Shown here: one piece after another, positions 9,775 through 17,622 of the stretch | Layout of the letters: every line of letters begins with the position of its first letter | How positions within the stretch are numbered: position 1 is the stretch's first letter | Assembly (NCBI GenBank): GCA_024226735.1 | Contig: JAAELL010000137.1 | Coordinates: 1 to 64,000, forward strand | DNA from: a bacterium | GTDB lineage: Bacteria; Planctomycetota; UBA1135; GCA-002686595 | Reading direction: 5' to 3' | DNA: 64,000 nt | The notes under the pieces: generated by a model | Databases searched by the model: none | Seen by the model: only the letters and a program-made list of their open reading frames with translations | Told to the model about the DNA's origin: nothing | Position numbers and translations under genes: made by a program

Positions 9775-11841
9775 ATGAAACCCTTCCACGAGCTCTCAAC
9801 CTCCATGGGGCTGGCCCTCAGCGGCCTCTGCCTCGTTCTTCCGGCCACGGCGGCCTGGGGCCAGACCATCGACGACGACCTGGGATCCGCGCCTTCCGTC
9901 GCCTCGGTCCAGGGCAAGCTGCACCTGCGATCGCACGACGTCGACGTCGTGATCAACAACGGCTTCGCGACGACGACGATCGACCAGGTGCTCGCCAATC
10001 CGACCGACCGAGCCCTCGAAGCGACATGGTCCTTCCCCTTGCCCGACGAAGCTTCCTTGTCCGAGCTCTCGATGTGGGTCGGCGGGACGCGCGTGATCGG
10101 CGAGGTCATCGAGAAGGGGGAAGCCCAACGCATCTACGAAGAGGAGAGGAAAGCGGGCGAGTCCGCGGCCCTGGCGGAGCGCAACGGCTTCTTCGACTAC
10201 CGCGTCTCCGTCAGCCGCGTGCCCGCCCAAGGCGAGGTCAAGGTGCGGGTCGTGTACTACCAGCCGCTCGACATCGATCAAGGCGTCGGACGCTACCTCT
10301 ATCCGCTGCAGAACGGCAACACCGATGATGCGAACATGAACCAGTCCTTCTGGTCCATGGAGAAGGAGGTCACCGGGGGGATGACGATCGACGTCACGCT
10401 CAAGACGGCCTTTCCAATCGACGGGCTGCACTCGCCGAGCCACGCCGCGCTGACGACGGGGCTCGAGTCCGAGGAGCTGTGGCGGGCGAGCTGGCAGGGC
10501 ACGGGGCCGGTGCTCGACCGCGACTTTGTCCTGCTGTACCGCCTGGCCGAGGACGTGCCGGCGCGCATCGAGCTCTTGACCAGCCGCTACGCCGACCAGG
10601 GTGAGGGTACGTTCATGGCCGTCATCACGCCCGGCGACGACCTTCAGGAGATCACGCACGGGACCGACTGGATGTTCGTCGTCGACGTCTCGGGCTCGAT
10701 GGCCGGCGACAAACTGCGCGTCTCGAGCCAGGGCGTCGTCCAGGCGATGGAGTCCCTCCGACCCGAAGACCGGTTCCAGGTGATCCAGTTCGCAACCAAC
10801 CACCGAGTACTCACGCGCGACTGGGTCCAGCCGGGCACGAGCGAGGCGCGCGCGGCCGCCCTCGCCGTGTCCAACCTTCAGACGGCGGGAAGCACCAACC
10901 TCTTCGGTGCGCTCGACGCCGCGTACGAGCGGCTCGACGCTGATCGCCCGACCGCGATCATCCTGGTCAGCGACGGCGTCGCGAACACCGGACCGCACGA
11001 GTACCGCGACTTCATCAAGATGGCGAAGGCGCACGACGCACGCCTGTTCACGTTCGTGATCGGCAACAGCGCGAACGCACGCCTGTTGGGCGACCTGGCG
11101 TCGCTGTCCGGCGGATTCGCGAAAACGGTCTCCGTCCAAGACGAAGTCGGCGCGCACCTGATGCTCGCGCGGGATCGGATGTCGCACGAAGCCATGCACG
11201 GCGTCCGCTTCCGCATGGATGGCAAGACGGTCGTGCACCCCAAGCGCAAGCCGAGCCTGTACCTCGGCCAGCAGCTCGTCCTCTTCGGCCGCTACGAGAA
11301 AAGCGGTGCGAGCGAGCTGAGCGTCAGCGCCCGCATCTCCGGCGAAGAACGCACGTGGACCGTCCCGGTCGAGCTCCCCGCGATCGACGAGGCCAACCCG
11401 GAGCTCGAACGGCTCTACGCGATGGCGGCAATCGCCGACCTGGAGCGTGCGGAGTGGCTCGACGGCAAGAGCGCCGGTGAGACGCGAAGCGCGATCACCG
11501 ACATGGCCGTCCAGTACAGCTTGGTGACCGATCACACGTCGATGGTCGTCGTCGCCGAAGGACGCAAGGCCGCTTACGGTCTGGGAAACGCCAACGCCGA
11601 CCGTCGCGCGCGCGAGCAAGACGCCGCGCGCACGCGGGCCCAAGCCGGCAACCAGGTGCAGGTTCAGACCGGTGGCGCACCGCTCGGCGGATCGCGTTCC
11701 GCCCATGCGCCCAGCCGCGCACGCAAGCGCGGCCGCAGCGGAGGCGGCGGCGGGGGTGCGCTCGGTCCGGTCGAGCTCCTCGGCATCGCGGGCCTCGTCG
11801 CCCTCGGACTCTCGGGACGCAAGCGGGGCAGACGCGCGTGA
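9775..11841 (+). CDS. VIT and VWA domain protein with GlyGly-CTERM-like tail
   Basis: The protein has 688 residues. The start is set by AAAGGAG 6 bases upstream and by the signal peptide ending AAWGQ. A VIT domain spans residues 45-165 (QVLANPTDRALEATWSFPLP), and a von Willebrand A domain begins near residue 298 with the complete MIDAS start DVSGS at 303-307. The C-terminus is a sorting-type tail: an Arg-rich linker, SGGGGGG, one hydrophobic helix (VELLGIAGLVALGL) and a basic end GRKRGRRA. That pattern matches GlyGly-CTERM signals cleaved by rhombosortases, and the next gene, overlapping by 4 bases, is a rhombosortase. The mature protein is therefore probably cut from its membrane anchor and presented at the surface or secreted, where the VWA domain could bind metal-dependent ligands. 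Confidence 0.88.
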   Translation: MKPFHELSTSMGLALSGLCLVLPATAAWGQTIDDDLGSAPSVASVQGKLHLRSHDVDVVINNGFATTTIDQVLANPTDRALEATWSFPLPDEASLSELSMWVGGTRVIGEVIEKGEAQRIYEEERKAGESAALAERNGFFDYRVSVSRVPAQGEVKVRVVYYQPLDIDQGVGRYLYPLQNGNTDDANMNQSFWSMEKEVTGGMTIDVTLKTAFPIDGLHSPSHAALTTGLESEELWRASWQGTGPVLDRDFVLLYRLAEDVPARIELLTSRYADQGEGTFMAVITPGDDLQEITHGTDWMFVVDVSGSMAGDKLRVSSQGVVQAMESLRPEDRFQVIQFATNHRVLTRDWVQPGTSEARAAALAVSNLQTAGSTNLFGALDAAYERLDADRPTAIILVSDGVANTGPHEYRDFIKMAKAHDARLFTFVIGNSANARLLGDLASLSGGFAKTVSVQDEVGAHLMLARDRMSHEAMHGVRFRMDGKTVVHPKRKPSLYLGQQLVLFGRYEKSGASELSVSARISGEERTWTVPVELPAIDEANPELERLYAMAAIADLERAEWLDGKSAGETRSAITDMAVQYSLVTDHTSMVVVAEGRKAAYGLGNANADRRAREQDAARTRAQAGNQVQVQTGGAPLGGSRSAHAPSRARKRGRSGGGGGGALGPVELLGIAGLVALGLSGRKRGRRA

Positions 11842-12443
11842 AACGCGTCGCGGACAACCTGCTTCCGCGCCTGGGATGCGCCGCTGCTCTGGCCCTCGCG
11901 GCCTGGGCGGCCGGCGCGCATTCCGACGTCTTCGTCCTCGAACGCGCAGCCCTGGAACGCGGCGAGCTCTGGCGCCTGTGGACGGGGCATCTCGTCCACG
12001 GCAACGGCACACACTACGCCTACGACGTCGGCGCGGCGGCGCTCCTGTTCTGCGCGTTCGGGCCCGCGCTGCGGCTCCTCTGGATGGCGCCGGTGATCGG
12101 AGTGGGACTTCTGGTTTCCCAGCCGGACGTGGAGCACTACTACGGTCTCTCCGCATGGCTGCACGCGTGGGTCGTCGCGGCGTGCGCGGACGAGGCTCTC
12201 GCGTCACGCGGCCACAGGCGAATCCTGGCGGCGGCGCTCTTGCTCGGGGCACTCGCGAAAGCGACGTGGGAGGCCCGGCTCGGAGCCTCGGTGTTCACCT
12301 CCGAGCTCGATTTCGGCGGTCCGGTGCTGCATGCATCGCACCTGGTCGGCGCCCTCGTCGGGCTCCTGCCGCTCCTGCAGCGCGCACTCTGGACCGATCG
12401 ACGACGGGGAGGCGGTGCAATCTGTCGGGACGCTCTACCCTGA
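11838..12443 (+). CDS. rhombosortase (rhomboid-family sorting peptidase)
   Basis: The 201-residue membrane protein starts at a GTG overlapping the previous stop as GTGA, so translation is coupled. It has the features of rhombosortases: LWRLWTGHLVHGNGTHYAYD in the first loop, the nucleophile motif YYGLSAWLHA with Ser at 105, and HASHLVGAL with candidate catalytic His at 165 or 168, spread over about six hydrophobic helices. It lacks the extra domains of ordinary rhomboids. Its expected substrate is the GlyGly-type tail of the neighbouring VIT/VWA protein. No other GlyGly-CTERM tail is visible in the window, which suggests a dedicated pair, although substrates elsewhere in the genome cannot be excluded. 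Confidence 0.85.
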   Translation: MKRVADNLLPRLGCAAALALAAWAAGAHSDVFVLERAALERGELWRLWTGHLVHGNGTHYAYDVGAAALLFCAFGPALRLLWMAPVIGVGLLVSQPDVEHYYGLSAWLHAWVVAACADEALASRGHRRILAAALLLGALAKATWEARLGASVFTSELDFGGPVLHASHLVGALVGLLPLLQRALWTDRRRGGGAICRDALP

Positions 12444-12551
12444 GCGAGGTCGCCAAAACTCGGGGAGCGGTCTGGGCGTTACGGAGCGCCCTGGCCGGCC
12501 TACCAGTGCGGTGACCCCGGATTCACGCCTCGCCAAAAAGAGATCGACCCC

Positions 12552-13586
12552 ATGAGACTCGCTCACATCTCCATCTGCTTCGCCCTCACAGCGCCCGCCG
12601 GCGCCCAGTTCTCTGTCTCGGGCGGCGGCGACGTCATCCCCGACCACGGCGGCGGCTGGGACTTCAACAACGTCGACCACGCCTTCTTCGACTTCGGCGA
12701 AGCCTCCGTCTTCGTCCCCGAAGCCGTGCACTGCATCGACTCGGTTACGATCGAGGATCTCGCGCACCCCTGGGTCGGCGACATCATGTTCGTGCTGCGC
12801 GATCCCGTCGGCGTCGGACACGTGCTGACGCTCCGGCCCCGGCTCCTGTTCGGCGCGAGCTTCGGCTGCAACGACACGGTGTCAGGTGAGTTCACCTTCG
12901 TCGCGCCCGGCACGTCGGCCGCGGGTCCCATGCACGCGAATTGCCCCGGCTCTCTCTTCCCGGGGACGTACGACCAGGCTTGGGACACGGGCGCGGGCAT
13001 CACCTGGCCCGAGGGTGACGAGAACACCTTCGGCACGCCGATGAACGAGATCTCGGGTCCGGCCGGCCACTGGACGCTCGAGATCCACGACTTCGCGGGC
13101 CCCGACGCGGGGCGCTGGTCCGCTTGGACCTTGAACGGCAACCGCTGCAAGGTTGGTACGAGCTACTGCGGCCCGGCAGCGAACAACTCGACGGGACAGA
13201 GCGGCACCATCTCCGCGATCGGAAGCGCCGCGATCCTCGACAACGACGTCCGCCTCGTCGCGAGCGCGTTGCCCCCCGGACAGTTCGGGATCTTCCTCGC
13301 CGGCCCCGGTCAGATGACGACCATGCCCGCGACGAGCTGCGGAACGTTCTGCCTGGACGGCGGCGACCCGGCGCTACTGGGTCGCTTCCTGCAGGACCTG
13401 TTCACCGTTCCGGCCAATGGCTCCGCCTCGCTCGCGATCGACTTGACCGCGATCCCGACGGGTGGAGCCCCCATGGCGCTCGTTCCCGGAGACACCTGGA
13501 ACTTCCAGGCGTGGCACCGCGACGACAGTCAGTTCTGCGCGCAGGCCAACAACTTCACGGACGCGGTCTCGATCGTGTTCCAGTAA
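12552..13586 (+). CDS. secreted protein, P-domain-like plus C-terminal module
   Basis: The protein has 344 residues and a short signal peptide (ISICFALTAPAGA). Residues 40-195 resemble the proprotein convertase P-domain: an opening strand pair containing DSVTIEDLAHPWVGDIMF, LRDPVG, then a closing GHWTLEIHDFAGPDAG with WTLNG. P-domains are beta-sandwiches found in secreted proteins, often with Ca2+. Residues 203-344 are the recurrent C-terminal module (YCGPAANNSTG to NNFTDAVSIVFQ). No protease domain is attached, so a binding or structural role is more likely than catalysis. The ATG has only a weak ribosome binding site. The gene ends 20 bp before a converging broken gene. Confidence 0.8.
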   Translation: MRLAHISICFALTAPAGAQFSVSGGGDVIPDHGGGWDFNNVDHAFFDFGEASVFVPEAVHCIDSVTIEDLAHPWVGDIMFVLRDPVGVGHVLTLRPRLLFGASFGCNDTVSGEFTFVAPGTSAAGPMHANCPGSLFPGTYDQAWDTGAGITWPEGDENTFGTPMNEISGPAGHWTLEIHDFAGPDAGRWSAWTLNGNRCKVGTSYCGPAANNSTGQSGTISAIGSAAILDNDVRLVASALPPGQFGIFLAGPGQMTTMPATSCGTFCLDGGDPALLGRFLQDLFTVPANGSASLAIDLTAIPTGGAPMALVPGDTWNFQAWHRDDSQFCAQANNFTDAVSIVFQ

Positions 13587-13606
13587 GTTCCACACCGGCC
13601 TTGGGG

Positions 13607-14410
13607 CTAGAAGCTCGAATCGAGCAATAGCTCCGTCCACGAGCCCGTCAACCACCCGGCGCCCGCTGTGTCCCGCAGGAGCGCCTGGTGGTACAGCACC
13701 AGCGAGTCGACACCGACCAGCAACTCGGGCGCGACCAGGTTCTGAATGAGCGTGCCGGTGGCGGGCACGACGCCGAGAACACGCATCGACTGGAGGGACG
13801 GCGTGCCGAGCAGGAGGACCCCGCTCCACATCGGCCGCAACTCGAAACCCGCGGTCGTCGCGCTCGAGAGGACGACCAGGTCGCCGGGCTGACCGAGAAT
13901 CACCAGGCTGCGCAGCGCCCCTTCGCGCACGACGTTCGGACCGATCAGCGTGCGCCCGTCTCCGGGCAACGTCGTGGACGCTGCTCCGTTCTCGAGGCGT
14001 AGCGGCACGCCGGGGACCGGGTTGCCGGACCCGCACCCCTCTGGTCCGCCGCCGAAGAACGAGTCGAGCGCCGAGAGCTGCGCTGTCGGCCCCGACAACT
14101 GAACGCCGTCGCCGCCGTTGCCACCGGAACAGATGCACAGCTCGCCGTCTCCTCCGATACCGCCCTGCGCGGTCGTGCCCGAGAGGTTGAGGAACAACGG
14201 GATCGCTGCCGTGTCCATGCCGTGAATCCCGTCGCCGCCGTGCCCACCTTCATCGAGGTAGGCGTGGCCCAGGGCCGTGCCGCCATCGCCGCCACGAAGC
14301 ACCGAGTCGTGCACGCTGACCGAGGCGCCGGTAACGATCAGCGCATGGCCGCCCGCGTCGTGCTCACCCCCTTCATAGAACGCCAGCCCATCGCCGCCGG
14401 AACGCCGCGC
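13607..14410 (-). pseudogene. glycine-rich secreted protein, 5'-truncated
   Basis: The minus-strand frame stays open from about 14415 to the stop at 13607, with repeated GGDG and GGNGGDG units (for example VLRGGDGGTALG and SGGNGGDGVQLSG) followed by a beta-rich C-terminal region ending WTELLLDSSF. The coding pattern already runs at the first codons (SGGDGLAFYEGGEHD), but there is no start codon or signal peptide and a TGA lies just upstream, so the 5' part is missing. The break coincides with a nested hairpin at 14404-14446. Intact relatives are probably large secreted repeat proteins of unknown function. Confidence 0.6.
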
Positions 14411-14446
14411 TACGCTTCAGCCAGCCAAGGGCTGGCTTCGCGCGGC
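14404..14446. repeat. nested inverted repeat at a gene break point
   Basis: Outer arms GCCGCGC (14404-14410) and GCGCGGC (14440-14446) enclose inner arms AGCCAGCC (14419-14426) and GGCTGGCT (14430-14437) with a 3-base loop. A further dyad, GTGTCAG/CTGACAC, lies at 14473-14505. The cluster fills the space between the truncated 5' ends of two divergent broken genes, so it may be the end of a mobile element or the scar of one. It encodes nothing recognisable. Confidence 0.55.
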
Positions 14447-14528
14447 TCCCCCGGATAGCAGGGGGCGCGACGGTGTCAGGGGTGAGGCGACAACTACGCT
14501 GACACAGGGGGTCCCCGCCCTCACGACG

Positions 14529-14888
14529 ATGCGCGGGAGCCAGCTAACCGTCGACAATGTAGTCACTCTGCACACGACGCAGCTTCCGGCCAATCCGTTT
14601 GGCTACTATGTCGTCAGTTCGACCGAGATGTTCGTTCAGCCACCGCTCAGCAACGGCTTCCTGTGCGTCGGTCCGAGCGTCGGGCGATACAACACGCAGG
14701 TGCAAAACTCCGGTGCGACGGGCTGGGTGCAAATGGCGGTCGACTTGAGCGCCGTGCCCACGCCTTCGGGGAGCACGGCACCGGTGCAATCCGGCGACTT
14801 CCTGCGATTCCAATATTGGTACAGGGATTGTGGCTAAGTCCCGGCGCGCTCGAACTTCTCCGACGCTGTGCGCGTGCGCTTCCTATGA
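14529..14888 (+). pseudogene. broken copy of the recurrent C-terminal module
   Basis: The frame encodes most of the 130-residue C-terminal module found in three other genes here: LPANPFGYYVVS, NGFLCVGPSVGRY, NSGATGWVQMAVDLS and FLRFQYWYRD. An in-frame TAA at 14835-14837 interrupts it, and translation past that stop continues correctly as RSNFSDAVRVRFL to TGA at 14886-14888. Everything N-terminal to the module is missing. It is therefore a 5'-truncated copy with one nonsense codon, and it helps define the module borders. Confidence 0.75.
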
Positions 14889-14959
14889 ACATCGCATGAT
14901 TGCGTTGGCTCGGTTAGATTCGGTGGGTTCGTCCCCCAACTCTGAAGTGAGCTACGCGC

Positions 14960-17617
14960 ATGCAGCTTTTCCGAGGCAATGCCCTTCGTCCTTCCGTCGC
15001 GACCCTTCTAGCCACAGCACTCCTCGTCGGCGTAGCGGACGGCGCACGATTGCGCGACGGTTTCGAGGGTGTCGTCTTCGTCGTCACCAACCACGGAGCG
15101 TCGCAAGTCCGGGTCTTCGACGAAGTGACCGGGCAGGTACAGACCGTGCTGAGCGACGTTCAGTTCCTGCCTCTCGCGCTCGCTGGCTACGCGAGAAAGG
15201 ACCGCCTGCGGCGCGATCTTCCAACGTTGAGCGAAGGAGCTGCACCCGTGAGCGGCGTGTCGCTCGCCGGCTCAGGATCGATCTACCGCATCGCGCAGGG
15301 CGGCTCCGAATCGCTCCTACTCGTGCGCGGCGACGAGCTGCCGCGCCTGCTCTTGACCATCCCATCCGGGGGCCTCGCCGGCACGATTCACGCCTCGGCC
15401 GACGGGCAGTGGGTCCTCGCCGCGAGTGAGCCCGGGTCCGGTGGTGACGTGTATGCAGTCTCGACGGCGCCCGGATCGACGCCGATCCTCCTGACGGGTG
15501 CGCTCGCTCCGCTCGACGACCTGGACCCCGCGTCGTTGCGCGGCGACGGGTCCGTCGCTTGGTTCGTCGACGACGGTGACCTCTACCGAGCGAGCGTCAC
15601 CCAGGGAGCAAACGCTTCTCCGGTCGACTTGCCCGGATCCGAGCCGGTCTCTCCCGAGCTCCTGATCGCGCACGACACGGGCGCGGTCGTCGCGCTGACC
15701 GAAAGGCCCGACGACAAGCGTCGCGTATTCCTCGTCCAGCCCGACGGCTCGTTCGTGAGCGTCAGCCACACGAACGACTTTCACGAATACTCGCTCCCCA
15801 GCCTCGATCATCCGCTGGGTCCGTTCCTCGCCGTATCGAACGATGGCCGCTTCGTCGCCTTCCGGCGCGAGTTCGGAACCGAGCACGAGCTCGAGCTCTT
15901 CGACGCGAACGCGACCTCGCTCACGGATCTGACCGAACCGCCCGACTATCCCAACTACATCGACAGTATCGGCGTGCTCGCGTTCGCCCAGCCCACTGTG
16001 CTCTGCTTCTTCGCGGGGGACAACCACGCGCATCCGCACGATCCGACGACCTCGATCGCGGCGGCCGACATGTACGCCGTCGACCTGAGCGGCGCGGACC
16101 CGGCCTTCACCAACATCACGCGTACGAGTGGCCAGTCGGTGCCGCCCTTCACCGAGAACGCGACACTCGAGTTCAACCGAGCTCTCGTCGGTCCGAACGC
16201 AGAGCGCATCTTCCTCTTCGGGACGGACCCCAATGAGGGCAGCCTCGCTTGCTTCCGTGTCGATGGCGCCAACAACCCGTTCCTGCCGAACGTTCAGCAG
16301 CTGACGGGACCGCTCGCGGCCGATCCCGGTATCGCGGGCTCGACCCTCGGCCTGCTCCTCCACGCCGCGCCGGTCGAGCCGGTGCCGCCGTACGCCCAGC
16401 CGGTCTCACGCGTCGACTGCAGCGGCGACCCGGCGTGTGAGCCGATCGTCCGCATCCTGGCGAGCGACAAGGAGGACCCGTTCGAGAGCAGCGCGCGCGT
16501 CTGGTTCGACGGCACGGTCAAGCTCGGGCAGACGTTCGTCGCCGACGCAGTAGCCGCGGGCGAGTCGAAGCTAAAGAACGAGACGTACGTGCACGTCTTC
16601 GACCCGCAGAACACGCTCTTGCAGAGCGTCAAGTTCCACACGTCGTGTTCCCAGCCCCTCGAGCTCGGCGACCGCTTCGGGAGCGCGCTGCTCGTCGACG
16701 CCGTCGGCGAAGATCAGCCGCCCGAGAACACGACGGACTACTGCACCTACGGATCGAAGCCGCGCCTCTTGCGCATGAGCTACACCGGCGAGGGCTGCGA
16801 AGCGACCGAGCACGGACAGGCGCCCGACAAAGTCGAGTGCTCGGGCTCACCGAATGCCGCTCCCCTGGTGCACATCCGCGCGAGCGACAAGAACAACCCG
16901 GACGACTCGCACGCCAAGGTCTGGTTCGAGGGCCCGGTCGCGCTGGGAGAAGACTTCTACCTCGACGCGTACTACGCGGGAGAGAATGAGCTGAAATCCG
17001 ACACGCACCTGCACGTCTTCACCGAATCAGGTGTCCTCCTGCAGTACGTGAAGTTCCACACGTCGTGCTCCCAGCCGTTGCGCCCCATGGACCAGTTCGG
17101 CTGCGCGCTGCTGCTCGACTGCGTGCTCGTCGATCCGGTCGACCCCGGTAATGCCTGCGCGGCGGGACGCCCGCGCAGCTTGACGTTCGCGTACCTCGGG
17201 GCAGGCTGCGGGCCCCGGACCCTCGGCCCCGAAGTCCGCAGACTGGGCCCCATCGATCGCATGCTGCCCGGCCATGTCGCCTTCGCCAACCGCACGGCAA
17301 CTCGGCTTCCGTTCACCTTCCCGGAGGGCACGCGAATCGAGTCGATCACCCCAAGTCGCGATGGGCGACGGATCGCCTTCATCCGCCGCACCGAGGCCGG
17401 CCTCGAGCACGCGCACGTCGCGCACATGGGGGTCGGCATCGTTGCGCAGGCGCCCGGCGCGCCTTCCGCCGGGATGCGGGTCGGCTTCTCGCACTCGGGC
17501 GCGCTGGGCGTCGTCCGCAGGGAAACCAGCGGTACCGTGGTCGTCTTGGTCCCGATGCAGGGGCCCGCGGTCACCATCGACTCGACGCCCGGGGCGGCCT
17601 GGTTCCTCACGCTCTGA
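14960..17617 (+). CDS. secreted beta-propeller with nested Cys-rich modules
   Basis: The protein has 885 residues with an N-terminal hydrophobic signal (VATLLATALLVGVADG). Residues 35-480 look like a TolB/WD40-like beta-propeller, with repeated blade motifs such as FVVTNHGASQVRVFD, HASADGQWVLAA and AVSNDGRFVAFRR. Residues 484-750 hold the Cys-rich module seen four times in the SdrD-B protein at 22926-27299 (ASDKEDPF, FHTSCSQPLE, LLVDAVGE). They are in permuted order: one C-terminal half, one full unit (PRLLRMSYTGEGCEATEHGQ onward) and one N-terminal half (GRPRSLTFAYLGAGC). Propeller-like sequence (ITPSRDGRRIAFIRR) then resumes to the C-terminus. The function is unknown; a surface binding role is the best guess. 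Confidence 0.78.
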   Translation: MQLFRGNALRPSVATLLATALLVGVADGARLRDGFEGVVFVVTNHGASQVRVFDEVTGQVQTVLSDVQFLPLALAGYARKDRLRRDLPTLSEGAAPVSGVSLAGSGSIYRIAQGGSESLLLVRGDELPRLLLTIPSGGLAGTIHASADGQWVLAASEPGSGGDVYAVSTAPGSTPILLTGALAPLDDLDPASLRGDGSVAWFVDDGDLYRASVTQGANASPVDLPGSEPVSPELLIAHDTGAVVALTERPDDKRRVFLVQPDGSFVSVSHTNDFHEYSLPSLDHPLGPFLAVSNDGRFVAFRREFGTEHELELFDANATSLTDLTEPPDYPNYIDSIGVLAFAQPTVLCFFAGDNHAHPHDPTTSIAAADMYAVDLSGADPAFTNITRTSGQSVPPFTENATLEFNRALVGPNAERIFLFGTDPNEGSLACFRVDGANNPFLPNVQQLTGPLAADPGIAGSTLGLLLHAAPVEPVPPYAQPVSRVDCSGDPACEPIVRILASDKEDPFESSARVWFDGTVKLGQTFVADAVAAGESKLKNETYVHVFDPQNTLLQSVKFHTSCSQPLELGDRFGSALLVDAVGEDQPPENTTDYCTYGSKPRLLRMSYTGEGCEATEHGQAPDKVECSGSPNAAPLVHIRASDKNNPDDSHAKVWFEGPVALGEDFYLDAYYAGENELKSDTHLHVFTESGVLLQYVKFHTSCSQPLRPMDQFGCALLLDCVLVDPVDPGNACAAGRPRSLTFAYLGAGCGPRTLGPEVRRLGPIDRMLPGHVAFANRTATRLPFTFPEGTRIESITPSRDGRRIAFIRRTEAGLEHAHVAHMGVGIVAQAPGAPSAGMRVGFSHSGALGVVRRETSGTVVVLVPMQGPAVTIDSTPGAAWFLTL

Positions 17618-17622
17618 CCGAA

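Noticed and set aside
9796-12252. 818-codon minus-strand frame opposite the VIT/VWA gene
   Set aside because: The plus-strand genes there have clear domains and coupled starts; this frame is Arg-rich and featureless.
731-14505. A shared string ACAACTACG followed by C/T-TGA at 742 and 14490, both near broken genes
   Set aside because: The match is too short to exclude chance in 64 kb, and flanking sequence does not agree.
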